64,000 nt of DNA from Alphaproteobacteria bacterium (GCA_030604885.1 JAUVUZ010000001.1:203278-267277), one strand, 5' to 3'. Positions 14,167 to 23,974 are shown, numbered from the stretch's first letter. The notes: generated by a model from the sequence alone, not told the origin. A program made the numbers and translations.

Positions 14167-14750
14167 ATGACGGAATGCGCCCGCAGCTCCAGCGCCCGCT
14201 TCACCACCTCGCGCGGGTAGACCGGGGTGTGGTTGATGGTGCCGCGCTGCATCGCCTCGTCGGCGATCAGGCGCTTCTTGGTGTCGAGCAGCAGCAGGCG
14301 GAATTCCTCGATCTCGGCGCGGGACTGGGCGGCGATGCAGTAGTCCATCAGGTCGTCCCACGCGGAGAGCACCGGCCGCTCCGCCACCCGCGCCTTCAGC
14401 AGCCGGATCGCCGCGCCGTGGACCAGCTTGAGCGCCGCGGCGGTGGTCTCCTTGATGCCCGGCACCGCCATCAGGTCCTCGGGCGTGGCGGCGATCACCG
14501 AGCCGAAATCGCCGAAGCGGCGCAGCAGGTCCTTCGCCAGCGGCTTCACGTCGCGGCGGGGGATCGCCAGGGCCAGCAGCAGTTCGAGAATTTCGTAGTC
14601 GGCGAAGCCTTCCGCCCCCTGGTCCAGCAGGCGGTCGCGCATCCGCTGGCGGTGGCCGGCGTAGTGGGGTGCGGGAGCCGCCGCGGGCGGCGCCTCGATG
14701 GCGACGACGCCTTCCTGGAGGTTCGGCGGCTTCTCGCGCTCCGCGCTCAT
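14139..14750 (-). pseudogene. radC: radC, 5' part, split by the mobile element
   Basis: The 203 residues start like normal alphaproteobacterial RadC, with helix-hairpin-helix (VPGIKETTAAALKLVHGAA) and most of the JAB domain (EEFRLLLLDTKKRLI, TPVYPREVVKRAL). It ends MVHNHPTH-stop, whereas RadC continues HNHPSGD and about 25-40 more residues. The second half of the JAMM signature, including the conserved Ser and Asp, is therefore lost. The last two or three residues are supplied by the element. Map lies 10 bases upstream, the normal neighbour. A partly folded product may still be made, but metal-dependent function is unlikely. Confidence 0.9.
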
Positions 14751-14760
14751 CGCGTCCTTC

Positions 14761-15558
14761 TCAAGCCTCCGGGTAGGGTGGCTGTGTGTAACCCTTGGGC
14801 GACAGCGTGAAGATTTCGCAGCCGTCGGCGGTGACGCCGATGGAGTGCTCGAACTGGGCGGAGAGCTTGCGGTCGCGCGTCACCGCCGTCCAGTTGTCGG
14901 CGAGGGTCTTGGTATCCGGCCCGCCGAGGTTGATCATCGGCTCGATGGTGAAGAACATGCCCTCTTCCAGCACCATGCCGGTGCCGCGCCGCCCGTAGTG
15001 CATCACATTGGGTTCGGCGTGGAAGGTGCGGCCGAGGCCGTGGCCGCAGAAGTCGCGCACCACCGAGAAGCGGTGGCTCTCGGCGTAATCCTGGATCACC
15101 GCGCCGATGTCGCCCAGCCGCGCGCCGGGGCGGACCACGGCGATGCCGCGCATCAGGCACTCGTAGGTGACCTCGATCAGCCGCTTCGCCGCCACGCTCG
15201 GCTTGCCCACCGTGTACATCCGGCTCGAATCGCCGTACCAGCCGTCGAGGATCGGCGTCACGTCGATGTTGAGGATGTCGCCGTCCTTCAGCGTCTTTTC
15301 GCCGGGAATGCCGTGGCAGACCACGTGGTTGATGGAAATGCAGCACGACTTCGGATAGCCGCGGTAGCCGAGCGGCGCGTTGACGCCGCCGCGCGCCAGC
15401 ACGAACTCGGCGATCAGGCGGTCGAGTTCCTGGGTTTCCACTCCCGGCTGCACGAACGGCGTGATGTAGTCGAGGGTTTCCGCAGCCAGGCGCCCGGCGG
15501 CGCGCATGCCCTCGAAATCTGCGGCGGTGTGGCGGATGACGGCGACGGAACGGTCCAT
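14761..15558 (-). CDS. map: Methionine aminopeptidase, type I
   Basis: This enzyme of 265 residues removes N-terminal Met from nascent proteins. The metal-binding set is seen: NIDVTPILDGWYGD (two Asp), CGHGLGRTFH (His), TIEPM (Glu) and the late Glu in QFEHSIG. HVVCHGIPGEK is the type I substrate-pocket signature. There is no N-terminal extension, as expected for type Ia. It is upstream of radC in the usual map-radC order. Confidence 0.96.
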   Translation of the reverse strand: MDRSVAVIRHTAADFEGMRAAGRLAAETLDYITPFVQPGVETQELDRLIAEFVLARGGVNAPLGYRGYPKSCCISINHVVCHGIPGEKTLKDGDILNIDVTPILDGWYGDSSRMYTVGKPSVAAKRLIEVTYECLMRGIAVVRPGARLGDIGAVIQDYAESHRFSVVRDFCGHGLGRTFHAEPNVMHYGRRGTGMVLEEGMFFTIEPMINLGGPDTKTLADNWTAVTRDRKLSAQFEHSIGVTADGCEIFTLSPKGYTQPPYPEA

Positions 15559-15606
15559 GGTCTAGGGGTATCCTCGAAAACGCGACGGGGTGGTTGCGGT
15601 CATCAG

Positions 15607-16320
15607 CTATAGCGCCAGCGGCAGGGCGCGGTCCAGCGTCAAGCCGAGGGTGCTGATGGCGCAGGTGTAGGCGATCGCCTCGACGCCCGCGGTGCGGGCG
15701 AGGGCGAAGGCTTCGGCATAGGCCGGGTCGATGTCCGCGGCCAGGGAGAAACGGGCGCAGTCGGTGCGCTGCACCAGATAGAGCATCACCGCGCGATCGC
15801 CCGCCGCCACCGCCGTGGCCATTTCGCGCAGGTGCTTGGCGCCGCGCTCGGTGACCGCGTCGGGGAACTCGGCGACGCAGCCGTCGCCGATTTCGGCGCG
15901 GCGGAGGTGGACGTTCTTGATCTCCACCAGGCAGCGCGGGCGGTGCGGGTCGGTGAGCAGGATGTCGATGCGCGAGTTCTCGCCGTAGCGCACCTCGCGC
16001 TTCATCGCCGCGTAGCCTGCGAGCTCGGGGATGCGCCCGGCGGCGATCGCCTCGGCGACGATGGCGTTGGGGTGGGCGGTGTTGACCCCCACCAGTCCGC
16101 CCTCCACCTCCGCCAGTTCCCAGGTGTAGGCGAGCTTGCGCTTGGGATTGTCGGAGCGCGACAGCCACACCCGCATCCCTGGCTCCTTGAGGCCGGTCAT
16201 GGCGCCGGAATTGGGAATGTGGGCGCACACCACGGTGCCGTCGTCGAGGCGCGCGTCGGCGAGGAAGCGCTGATAGCGGCGGATCAGGGTGGCGGGCACG
16301 AGGGGGGCGGAAAAGTTCAT
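15607..16320 (-). CDS. sfsA: SfsA-family sugar fermentation stimulation protein homolog
   Basis: This protein of 237 residues is the usual SfsA length. Family motifs include AHIPNSGAMTGL near residue 33, TWELAEV, GENSRIDILL and VEIKNVHLR, the last two forming the PDDEXK-like nuclease core; it also has FPDAVTERGAKHLREM. SfsA binds nucleic acid in E. coli; the exact role is unsettled. Its ATG overlaps the stop of the upstream methyltransferase in an ATGA. Confidence 0.95.
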   Translation of the reverse strand: MNFSAPLVPATLIRRYQRFLADARLDDGTVVCAHIPNSGAMTGLKEPGMRVWLSRSDNPKRKLAYTWELAEVEGGLVGVNTAHPNAIVAEAIAAGRIPELAGYAAMKREVRYGENSRIDILLTDPHRPRCLVEIKNVHLRRAEIGDGCVAEFPDAVTERGAKHLREMATAVAAGDRAVMLYLVQRTDCARFSLAADIDPAYAEAFALARTAGVEAIAYTCAISTLGLTLDRALPLAL

Positions 16321-17126
16321 CGGTCGCGGGGTTTCCAGGCGGTGAGGGTGACGAGGTCGAAGGTGGCGGCGACGCGGCCGTCCGCCAGGCTCCAGTTGTC
16401 GCGATAGGCGGCCAGCGCGGCGGCCAGGGTGGCGCGGCGCAGCGGCGCGCGGCGGCGCGCGAACATCGCGTTGCTCTCGCCCATCGCGCGCAGGTCGGCG
16501 AACAGCTTCAGGGGGTCGGCGTAGTCCACGGCGATGCGGTCGCGGTCGGCCACCGGCTCGGCGAACCCGGCGCGCTGCAGCAGCGCGCCGCCGTCCTTGA
16601 TCGTCAGCATCGGCGCCACCCGGGGGCTGACGCCGCCCTCCACCGCCAGTTCGGCGCGGGCCATGCTGTCGCGCAGCTCGCGCAGGGTTTCCTCCCCCGG
16701 CAGCACCGCCAGGAACACGCCGCCGGGCTTGAGCACCCGCAGCACCTCGGCGAAGGCGCCGGGCAGGTCCTCGACCCAGTGCAGCGCGAGGCAGCTCAGC
16801 ACCAGATCGGCGCAGCCGTCGGCGAGCGGCAGGCGCTCCTCGTCTGCCGCCAGGGCGGGGGCGGGGCAGCGCGCCGCCACCGCGGCGGAGGGGGCGAGCG
16901 ACACCAGCGTGCCGATCCGCCGCTCGTCCGCCAGCGCCTCGGCGAGGCTCGGGCCGCGCGCGCCCAGGTCGACGGCGAGGGGAAAGTCGCCGGAGATCTC
17001 GCGCACCCGGTCCGCCAGGTCGGCGGCGGCCTCGCGCAACAGGAACAAGGCGTCGGCATCGCCGCGCCGGGCGACGCGGTCGTGGCGGGCGCGGAGGATC
17101 GGGCGGTCGAACAGCGGCGTCTGCAT
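16317..17126 (-). CDS. NDUFAF5/BioC-like SAM-dependent protein
   Basis: This protein of 269 residues has a class I methyltransferase fold. VDLGARGPSLAEAL stands in motif I, with LADGCADLVLSCLALHWVEDLPGAF and LRVLKPGGVFLAVLPGEETLRELR after it. It matches the alphaproteobacterial relatives of human NDUFAF5, which hydroxylates an arginine of complex I subunit NDUFS7. Motif I has ARGPS rather than the canonical GxGxG. Divergent from comF, whose start is 80 bases away. Confidence 0.8.
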   Translation of the reverse strand: MQTPLFDRPILRARHDRVARRGDADALFLLREAAADLADRVREISGDFPLAVDLGARGPSLAEALADERRIGTLVSLAPSAAVAARCPAPALAADEERLPLADGCADLVLSCLALHWVEDLPGAFAEVLRVLKPGGVFLAVLPGEETLRELRDSMARAELAVEGGVSPRVAPMLTIKDGGALLQRAGFAEPVADRDRIAVDYADPLKLFADLRAMGESNAMFARRRAPLRRATLAAALAAYRDNWSLADGRVAATFDLVTLTAWKPRDR

Positions 17127-17206
17127 GGCGTTCCAGATATGGCGTCTCGCCGAGCGAAACGCAAAGGCCGATTGTGGCGCCCGCGCGCTTGCGGCACTCT
17201 CGGCCG

Positions 17207-17935
17207 ATGACGCGGATTTCGCCCCCTTCGCCCTCCCTCCTGCGGCGCGGCCTCGGCCTCGCGGTGCGGCTGGTGCTGCCGGAGCGGTGCGCCTGCTGCG
17301 GCGCGCCCGCGGGCGGCGGCGCGGCGCTGTGCCCGGCGTGCTTCGCCGGTCTCGGGTTCGTCGAGCGGCCGGTGTGCCCGCGCTGCGGCTGGCCCGCGCA
17401 AGGGGTGTGCGTGCGCTGCGCCCCGGGGCCGATCGCGCGGCGGCGGTTCCCCCTGGTCTACGCCGATGCCGCCGCCGCCCTGGTGCGGCAGTTCAAATAC
17501 CGCGACCGCCCCGAGTTGGCGCCGCGTCTGGCGCGGTGGATGGCGCGCGCGGGGGAGGACGTGCTCGCCGAGGCGGACCTGATCGTGCCGGTGCCGATCC
17601 ACTGGACCCGCCTGCTGCGCCGCCAATACAACCAGTCGGCCGAGCTGGCGCGGCACCTGGCGCGGCTTTCGGGCGTGGCGTGCGACCTCGCCGCCCTCGC
17701 CCGCACCCGCGCCACGCCGCCGCAGGCGCGCCAGCCGTCGCTGCGCGACCGCCGCGCCAACGTCGCCCGGGCGTTCGCCGCGCGCCGCCGCCTCGACGGC
17801 CTGCGGGTGCTGCTGGTGGACGACGTGCTGACCACCGGCGCCACCGCCGACGCCTGCGCCGAGGCGCTGCTGCGGGCCGGGGCGGCGGCGGTGGACCTGC
17901 TGACGGCGGCGGCGGCCGACGACGCCTCGGCTTGA
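17207..17935 (+). CDS. comF: ComF-family phosphoribosyltransferase-like protein
   Basis: This protein of 242 residues has two N-terminal zinc-ribbon CxxC pairs (CACCGAP, CPACF, CPRCGWP, CVRC) and a C-terminal PRTase domain with VLLVDDVLTTGATAD as the PRPP loop. QFKYRDRPELA and ARTRATPPQARQ are ComF family segments. ComF is needed for DNA uptake or restart in several bacteria. ATG 17207 was chosen over an ATG 33 bases upstream because it is nearer the family start. It leads into grxC, 57 bases downstream. Confidence 0.92.
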   Translation: MTRISPPSPSLLRRGLGLAVRLVLPERCACCGAPAGGGAALCPACFAGLGFVERPVCPRCGWPAQGVCVRCAPGPIARRRFPLVYADAAAALVRQFKYRDRPELAPRLARWMARAGEDVLAEADLIVPVPIHWTRLLRRQYNQSAELARHLARLSGVACDLAALARTRATPPQARQPSLRDRRANVARAFAARRRLDGLRVLLVDDVLTTGATADACAEALLRAGAAAVDLLTAAAADDASA

Positions 17936-17992
17936 TTTCCCCGGCGATTTGCCACACATCGGGAACATCACCGCAACGGAGTCGCCCCGAAC

Positions 17993-18250
17993 ATGGCCAA
18001 TATCGAAATCTACACCACCCGCATCTGCCCCTACTGCGTGCGCGCCAAGGCGTTGCTGAAGCGCAAGGGGCAAACCTTCACCGAAATCGACGTGTCGGAC
18101 GACGACGAGCTGATGGGCAAGATGGTGGAGCGATCGGGCGGCCGCATGACGGTGCCGCAGATCTTCATCGACGACCGCCACATCGGCGGCTGCGACGACC
18201 TCTACGAACTCGATTCGGCCGGAAGGCTGGACCCGCTTCTGGCGTCGTGA
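17993..18250 (+). CDS. grxC: Glutaredoxin 3
   Basis: This protein of 85 residues has the dithiol active site CPYC at positions 12-15, the TVPQIFID cis-Pro region, and GGCDDLYELD as the glutathione-binding end. It reduces disulfides with glutathione. It sits between comF and the nitrilase-family gene, as in many alphaproteobacteria. Confidence 0.96.
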   Translation: MANIEIYTTRICPYCVRAKALLKRKGQTFTEIDVSDDDELMGKMVERSGGRMTVPQIFIDDRHIGGCDDLYELDSAGRLDPLLAS

Positions 18251-18292
18251 TATCTCCCCGCGATCGGGAGATTTGAGCGGAGGGTTTCGAGG

Positions 18293-19144
18293 ATGAGCGC
18301 ATTTGCCGTCGCCTGCCTGCAAGTCAACAGCGGCGAGGACATGGCCGCCAACGTCGACGCCGCCCTCGGCCTCGCCGCCGACGCCGCCGACGCGGGCGCC
18401 GATCTCATCCTGATGCCCGAGAACGTGGCGATGATGACTTGGGGCACGGCGGCGATTTCCGCCGCCGCCCGCGCGCCGGAGGCGCATCCCGCGCTCGCCG
18501 CGTTCCGCGAATTCGCCCGCGCCCGTCAGGTGTGGCTGCATTGCGGCACCCTGGCGGTGCCCGCCGCCAACGGCAAGGTGCGCAACCGCACCTACGTGAT
18601 CGATCCGGAAGGCGGCGTCGCCGCGGTCTACGACAAGCTCCACATGTTCGACGTCGACCTGGGCAACGGCGAACGCTACGCGGAATCCGCCACCTTCGAG
18701 CCGGGCGACCGGGCGGTGGCGGTGGACCTGCCGTGGGGGCGGCTCGGGCTGTCGGTGTGCTACGATCTGCGCTTCCCCTATCTCTACCGCGCGCTGGCGG
18801 CGGCGGGGGCGGATTTCCTCGCGGTGCCGGCGGCCTTCACCCAGGTGACCGGGGCGGCGCACTGGCATGTGCTGCTGCGCGCCCGCGCGATCGAGACCGG
18901 GTGCTTCGTGTTCGCCCCGGCGCAGACCGGCACCCACGTGCGCGACCGCCGCACCTACGGCCATTCGCTGATCGTTTCCCCGTGGGGCGAGATCCTCGCC
19001 GACGGCGGCACCGGCACCGGCTTCGTGATCGCCGACATCGACCCCTCCGAGGTGGACGCGGCGCGCGGCAAGGTGCCCTCGCTCGACCACGGGCGGGCGC
19101 TGGGCGCGGTGGAGGTGGGGGTCGGCGCGGACGTCCGCGCATGA
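18293..19144 (+). CDS. Nit1/deaminated-glutathione-amidase type carbon-nitrogen hydrolase
   Basis: This protein of 283 residues carries the nitrilase triad: Glu43 (MPEN), Lys115 (YDKLHMFD) and Cys156 (SVCYDLRFP). The sequence around Cys and the adjacency to grxC fit the subgroup that repairs deaminated glutathione, removing alpha-ketoglutaramate-like glutathione damage. Its stop overlaps the next start by ATGA. Confidence 0.9.
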   Translation: MSAFAVACLQVNSGEDMAANVDAALGLAADAADAGADLILMPENVAMMTWGTAAISAAARAPEAHPALAAFREFARARQVWLHCGTLAVPAANGKVRNRTYVIDPEGGVAAVYDKLHMFDVDLGNGERYAESATFEPGDRAVAVDLPWGRLGLSVCYDLRFPYLYRALAAAGADFLAVPAAFTQVTGAAHWHVLLRARAIETGCFVFAPAQTGTHVRDRRTYGHSLIVSPWGEILADGGTGTGFVIADIDPSEVDAARGKVPSLDHGRALGAVEVGVGADVRA

Positions 19145-19563
19145 TCCGCTTCGCCCTCAAATGCGCCTGCGGGCACCGCTTCGACTCCTGGTTCCGCGAC
19201 AACGCGGCGTGCGAGGAGTTGATGGCGGCCGGGCACGTGAGCTGCCCCGCCTGCGGCGGCGCGGGGGTGGCCAAGGCGCCGATGGCGCCGTTCGTCGCGT
19301 CGGCGCGCGAGGCCGAGCGCGCGGCGGCCGAGGCGGGCCTGGACATCCGCCTGCGCCGCGCGCTGCTGAAGCTGCGGGAAGCGGTCGAGAGCCAGTCGGA
19401 AAACGTCGGCGGCGCCTTCGCCGAGGAGGCGCGCAAGATCCACTACGGCGAGGCCCCGCCGCGCAGCATCTACGGCGACGCCACGCCCGAGGAGGCCGAG
19501 GAATTGGCCGAGGAAGACATCGCCTTCGCCCGCATTCCGTGGATATCCAGGGGCGATTCCTGA
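19141..19563 (+). CDS. DUF1178 family protein
   Basis: This protein of 140 residues starts MIRFALKCACGHRFDSWF and has a zinc-ribbon made of CxCG and CPACGG. It has a long charged helix in the middle and the end motif EEDIAFARIPW, all typical of DUF1178, a small regulator-like family of unknown role in alphaproteobacteria. The start overlaps the stop of the Nit-like gene (ATGA), so both are co-translated. Confidence 0.9.
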   Translation: MIRFALKCACGHRFDSWFRDNAACEELMAAGHVSCPACGGAGVAKAPMAPFVASAREAERAAAEAGLDIRLRRALLKLREAVESQSENVGGAFAEEARKIHYGEAPPRSIYGDATPEEAEELAEEDIAFARIPWISRGDS

Positions 19564-19849
19564 AGCGCATGCGCGGATTCAGTGTATTCCCCCGTAGCGG
19601 GAGGGGGAGGGGAGTCTGTCGCGCCAGGGTTTCACTTGGGCTTTCCGCCTCGCGCGGCGCGCTTTCCCTCGGCATGAAACGAATTCTCCGGCCGCGACTT
19701 GCACGGCCGCCGAGTTATGCGGAAGCCGGTCGCGGATTTTCATTCCGACCGGCTCATGATTTTGATCTATACTTGCGGTCGGGAGCATGTACTATGCTCG
19801 GAAACACGGCGGATGCCCGCCGAACGGGACCGCGAAGGGGGGCGGCCGC
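19564..19849. other. Intergenic region, possible promoter of the EAL gene
   Basis: This 286-base gap is less GC-rich toward its right end. TATACT at 19768-19773 is a fair -10 box, but no good -35 is seen at the right spacing. A purine-rich SD (AAGGGGGG) precedes the ATG at 19850. No gene or clear terminator is seen in the rest. Confidence 0.3.
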
Positions 19850-21901
19850 ATGCGCAGGAAGCGAGGCTTCCGCGGCAATTCGTTGGTCTTCGGACAGGCG
19901 AGGCTGATCGTCGCGGTCGCCGTGGTGATCGGCGGGATCGCGCTTTTCTCCCTATGGACTTTGATGGGCGCGAGCGCCCGCTACACCGCCGACGCCCGCG
20001 CGCGGACGCTCTTCGACGCGGCGGAAGCCCCGGCCCTCGCGGCGCTGGCCGACCGCGACGCGGCGGGTGCGCAGGAGCTTTTGCGGGCGATCGCGCAGAC
20101 CCCCGGCGTCGGCGGCGTGCGGCTGGAGGATGCCTCGGGCGGGGTGCTGGCCGACGAGCCGGGGCGCCCGCTGGTGATCGAAACGCCATCGGTGCAGTGG
20201 GTGGGGCGCCACCTGCTGGACGTCCAGCGCACGGTGGCGTTCCCGCTGCATTTTCCCGACGGCGCGCCCGCGGGCGCGCTGGTGATGGAGCTGGACCCGG
20301 CGCAGGAGGCGCGGCTCTACCACGACGTCCTGGTGCTCAACCTGATCGTCACCGTGCTCGGTACCCTCGTCGGAGCGGCGGCGGTGTTGATGTTGTTCCA
20401 CCGCTTTCTCACCCGGCCGATCCTCACGATCTCGCGCCAGGTCTCGGCGGTGGACGCGGAAGACCCGCCGCGCCGCCTGCTCTCCGTGCCCGAGTGGCAC
20501 CGCGGCAGCGAGCTGGGCCGCGCGGTGGAGCGCCTCAACGCGATGCTGATCCAGCTCGGCGCGGCGCAGAACGCGCTCCGGCACATGACCACCCGCGACG
20601 CCTCCACAAACCTCCCCAACCGCACCCTCACCGTCGAACACCTGGTCGGCGTCGCCTCGCGGGTGGCGCCCGGGCGCGGCGCGGCGGTGATGGCGGTGCT
20701 GATGGACCGCCTCGACGAGTTCAAGGACCTGTTCGGCCACGACCAGGTGGACGAACTGGTGCTCGACATCGCCGGGCGGCTGCTGGAACACGTCGACCCG
20801 GGGGCGTTCGTCGGCCGCATCGGCGTCGACTGCTTCGTGGTGGTGGTGGAGGGGCTGGCGGACGCCGGCGAGGCCGGCGACCACGCCAAGCGCCTGATCG
20901 ACGCGCTGATGCACGACGCCGACCACCCGGAGGCGGCGGTGCGGTCGTCGGTGGCGGTGGGCATCGCGTTTCTCCCCGACGACGGCGACGACCCGGCGGA
21001 GCTTTTGCGCAAGGCGGTGGCCGCCACCGGCGAGGCGAAGCGGCGGCCCCAGGCGCGCTGGAACTTTTTCGAGCACGACGTCTCGGAGGTGGCGCACCGC
21101 CGCCTGCGGATGGAAACCGAGCTGCATCAGGCGATCGACGGCGGCGCCTTCGAGCTGTATTTCCAGCCCCAGTTCAATCCCCTCGGCGTGGTCGTCGGCG
21201 CCGAGGCGCTGCTGCGCTGGCGGCGCGACGGCGAACTGATCCTGCCGGGTGCGTTCATCCCGGTGGCGGAGGAAAGCGGGCTGGTGGTGCCGATCGGCGA
21301 GTGGGTGGTGGAGGAGGCGTGCCGCGCCGCCGCCGCGCTCGCCGAGGCGGGGCGGGATTTGCGCATCGCCTTCAACGTTTCGCCGCAGCAGCTGGAGGAC
21401 GCGGGTTTCGTCGGCCGCGTCGCCGACGCGCTGGCGCGCCACCGCGTGGCGCCGGGGCGGATGGAGGTGGAGATCACCGAATACACCCTGGCGGAGCGCG
21501 GCATGGTGCCCGAGCGCCTGCGCCAGCTCCGCGCCATGGGGGTGCGGATCGCGCTCGACGATTTCGGCACCGGCTATTCGAGCCTCGCCTATCTCCGGCG
21601 CTTCCCGGTCGACGTGCTGAAGATCGACCGCTGCTTCGTCACCGACGTGCCCGACGACGTGGCGGTGCCCTCGACGATTCTCACCCTCGCCGAAAAGCTC
21701 GGTATCGCCTGCGTCGCCGAGGGGATCGAGACGGTGCCGCAGCGCGACTGGCTGATCGCCAACGGCTGCGACTGCTTCCAGGGCTACCTGTTCGCGCGGC
21801 CGATGCCGTTCGCCGCGTTTTTCGAACGCTATGCCTCGCCGACCGGCGTGGATTCAGGGTTTCGCCGCGAAGGCCATGTAGTTGACGGCAAGGTCGTCTG
21901 A
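19850..21901 (+). CDS. Membrane-bound c-di-GMP phosphodiesterase with degenerate GGDEF
   Basis: This protein of 683 residues has two membrane segments (about 15-35 and 160-185) around a periplasmic sensor of about 120 residues, then HAMP ([15 protein letters not shown]), GGDEF and EAL domains. The GGDEF signature is replaced by IGVDCF, so cyclase activity is unlikely. The EAL site is intact: [43 protein letters not shown]. It should degrade c-di-GMP in response to an unknown periplasmic cue. The ATG 63 bases upstream is in frame but lacks an SD. Its last 16 codons overlap ubiG on the opposite strand. Confidence 0.9.
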   Translation: MRRKRGFRGNSLVFGQARLIVAVAVVIGGIALFSLWTLMGASARYTADARARTLFDAAEAPALAALADRDAAGAQELLRAIAQTPGVGGVRLEDASGGVLADEPGRPLVIETPSVQWVGRHLLDVQRTVAFPLHFPDGAPAGALVMELDPAQEARLYHDVLVLNLIVTVLGTLVGAAAVLMLFHRFLTRPILTISRQVSAVDAEDPPRRLLSVPEWHRGSELGRAVERLNAMLIQLGAAQNALRHMTTRDASTNLPNRTLTVEHLVGVASRVAPGRGAAVMAVLMDRLDEFKDLFGHDQVDELVLDIAGRLLEHVDPGAFVGRIGVDCFVVVVEGLADAGEAGDHAKRLIDALMHDADHPEAAVRSSVAVGIAFLPDDGDDPAELLRKAVAATGEAKRRPQARWNFFEHDVSEVAHRRLRMETELHQAIDGGAFELYFQPQFNPLGVVVGAEALLRWRRDGELILPGAFIPVAEESGLVVPIGEWVVEEACRAAAALAEAGRDLRIAFNVSPQQLEDAGFVGRVADALARHRVAPGRMEVEITEYTLAERGMVPERLRQLRAMGVRIALDDFGTGYSSLAYLRRFPVDVLKIDRCFVTDVPDDVAVPSTILTLAEKLGIACVAEGIETVPQRDWLIANGCDCFQGYLFARPMPFAAFFERYASPTGVDSGFRREGHVVDGKVV

Positions 21902-22609
21902 CGTGCGCCAGGAATCCTTCAAGGGATTGTAGGTGAGGCCCACGAACTCCGGTTCGCCGAAACCGGCGGTGCGGCAGTCGCGCGCAAGCTCCGAGGGCTT
22001 GACGAACTCCCGCCAGTCGTGGGTTCCGGCGGGCAGCCAGCGCACCACGTATTCCGCGCCGATCTTCGCCATCAGCAGGCTCTTGACGGTGCGGTTGAGG
22101 GTGGCGAGGCCGAGGAAGCCGCCGGACTTGAGCGGCCGCGCCGCCGCCTTCAGGAACAACGCGCGGTCGGGCACGTGCTCCACCACCTCGAGCGCCAGCA
22201 CCGCGTCGAAGCGTTCCTCCGGCCCCAGGTCCTCGGGGCGGGCGGCGCGGTAGTCGATGGCGAGGCGCATGCGCTCGGCGTGCGCGCGGGCGGTGCCGAC
22301 GTTCTTCTCCGCGGCGTCGATGCCGGTGACGGAAAAGCCGAGGCGGGTCATCGGTTCGGCGATCAGCCCGCCGCCGCAGCCGATGTCGAGCAGCGTCAGC
22401 CCTTCGAACGGCCGCTCCGCCGTGGCGTCACGGCCGAAATGGCGGGCGAGGCGCTCCTTCAACAGGGCGATCCGCACCGGGTTGAACTTGTGCAGCGGCT
22501 TGAAAGGGCCTTCGAGCGCCCACCAGGTGTCCGCCAGCGCGGAGAACTTCGCGATCTCCGCAGGATCGGCGGAGCCAAACGAAGCCCCGGTTTTCGCGTC
22601 TTCGGTCAT
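21854..22609 (-). CDS. ubiG: Ubiquinone biosynthesis O-methyltransferase
   Basis: This enzyme of 251 residues does both O-methylations of ubiquinone synthesis. UbiG features visible are the N-terminal [25 protein letters not shown], motif [36 protein letters not shown] and [13 protein letters not shown]. Divergent to lysC (148 bases between starts), the classic alphaproteobacterial arrangement. Its final 48 bases are antisense to the EAL gene. Confidence 0.97.
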   Translation of the reverse strand: MTEDAKTGASFGSADPAEIAKFSALADTWWALEGPFKPLHKFNPVRIALLKERLARHFGRDATAERPFEGLTLLDIGCGGGLIAEPMTRLGFSVTGIDAAEKNVGTARAHAERMRLAIDYRAARPEDLGPEERFDAVLALEVVEHVPDRALFLKAAARPLKSGGFLGLATLNRTVKSLLMAKIGAEYVVRWLPAGTHDWREFVKPSELARDCRTAGFGEPEFVGLTYNPLKDSWRTSDDLAVNYMAFAAKP

Positions 22610-22756
22610 CGCTGTACCCTTGCCTAGGAGGATGAGGAACGAGTATGAAGGACCGACCGGTCACGAGGCAAGCCGGTCCGTATGCTTGGCTTTGGGGGAA
22701 GGCCCCGGCTGCGCCCGCCTGATGCGGACCGCGGCGAGGAACAGAGATACCGTGTC

Positions 22757-23974
22757 ATGGCCCGTATTGTCCAAAAATTCGGCGGGACGTCGGTCGCGAA
22801 TATGGAGCGTATTCGCAATGTCGCCCGCCTGGTGAAGAAAGAGGTCGACGCCGGCAACCAGGTGGCGGTGGTGCTTTCGGCGATGTCCGGGGTCACCAAC
22901 CAGCTGGTCGCCTACTGCGAGGAAGCCAACCCGCTGTACGACACCGCCGAATACGATTCGGTGGTCTCGACCGGCGAGCAGGTCACCGTCGGCCTGCTGG
23001 CGATCCTGCTTCAGGGCATGGGTCTCCGGGCGCGCTCGTTCGCCGGGTGGCAGGTGCCGATCCGCACCGACGACGCCCACGGCCGCGCGCGGATCAAGGA
23101 GATCGACACCAAGGAACTGCTGTCGCGGATGGACGCCGGCGAGATTCCGGTGGTCGCGGGCTTCCAGGGGATCGGCGACGACGGCCGCATCACCACCCTC
23201 GGCCGCGGCGGCTCGGACACCTCGGCGGTGGCGCTCGCCGCCGCCCTCGGCGCCGACCGTTGCGACATCTACACCGACGTGGACGGCGTCTACACCACCG
23301 ATCCCCGGATCGTGCCGAAGGCGCGCAAGCTGCCGCGCATCACCTACGAGGAGATGCTCGAAATGGCGTCGCTCGGCGCCAAGGTGCTCCAGACCCGCTC
23401 GGTCGAGATGGCGATGAAGCACCGCGTCAACCTGCAGGTGCTGTCGAGCTTCGAGGACATTCCCGGAACCCTGGTTTGCGACGAGGAAGACATCGTGGAA
23501 AAGGAAATTGTCAGCGGCATCGCCTACAGCCGCGATGAGGCCAAGGTCACCATCCAAGGGGTGAAGGACCATCCGGGCATCGCCGCCGCGCTGTTCGGCC
23601 CGCTCGCCGAGGCCAACATCAACGTCGACATGATCGTGCAGAACGTCTCCGAGCAGGGTCACACCGACATGACCTTCACCGTGCCGCGCACCGACCTGAT
23701 GCGCGCGCTCAAGGTGCTGGAGGCGGTGCGCGACAAGGTCGACTACCGCGACGTCAGCCATTCCGACACCGTGGTCAAGCTCTCGGTGATCGGCGTCGGC
23801 ATGCGCACCCACGCGGGCGTGGCGCAAAAGATGTTTGCGGCGCTCGCCGAACGCGGCATCAATATCCTCGTGATCAGCACCTCCGAGATCAAGGTGAGCG
23901 TCCTGATCGAGGAGGAATACACCGAGCTGGCGCTGCGCGCGCTGCACACCGCCTACGGGCTGGACGCGCGCTGA
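22757..23974 (+). CDS. lysC: Aspartate kinase
   Basis: This enzyme of 405 residues makes aspartyl phosphate, the entry to Lys, Met, Thr and diaminopimelate. KFGGTSVANMERI is the kinase signature; TLGRGGSDTSAVALA and YTDVDGVYTTDPR complete the site, and two ACT domains (KVTIQGVKDHPG, KLSVIGVGMRTHAG) give feedback control. ATG 22757 gives the family N-terminus MARIVQKFGG; an upstream ATG at 22682 would add a charged 25-residue tail without support. Confidence 0.97.
   Translation: MARIVQKFGGTSVANMERIRNVARLVKKEVDAGNQVAVVLSAMSGVTNQLVAYCEEANPLYDTAEYDSVVSTGEQVTVGLLAILLQGMGLRARSFAGWQVPIRTDDAHGRARIKEIDTKELLSRMDAGEIPVVAGFQGIGDDGRITTLGRGGSDTSAVALAAALGADRCDIYTDVDGVYTTDPRIVPKARKLPRITYEEMLEMASLGAKVLQTRSVEMAMKHRVNLQVLSSFEDIPGTLVCDEEDIVEKEIVSGIAYSRDEAKVTIQGVKDHPGIAAALFGPLAEANINVDMIVQNVSEQGHTDMTFTVPRTDLMRALKVLEAVRDKVDYRDVSHSDTVVKLSVIGVGMRTHAGVAQKMFAALAERGINILVISTSEIKVSVLIEEEYTELALRALHTAYGLDAR

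Noticed and set aside
14139..14170. radC truncation as a simple sequencing frameshift
   Set aside because: All three frames after HNHP lack the rest of RadC, and an integrase gene follows, so an insertion explains it better.
16796..19090. A 764-codon minus-strand open frame over comF, grxC and the Nit-like gene
   Set aside because: Three recognisable genes with intact active sites lie on the plus strand; the opposite frame has no family features.
22682..22756. Longer lysC start at the ATG 22682
   Set aside because: The added 25 residues are charged and outside the family; the ATG at 22757 gives the standard start.
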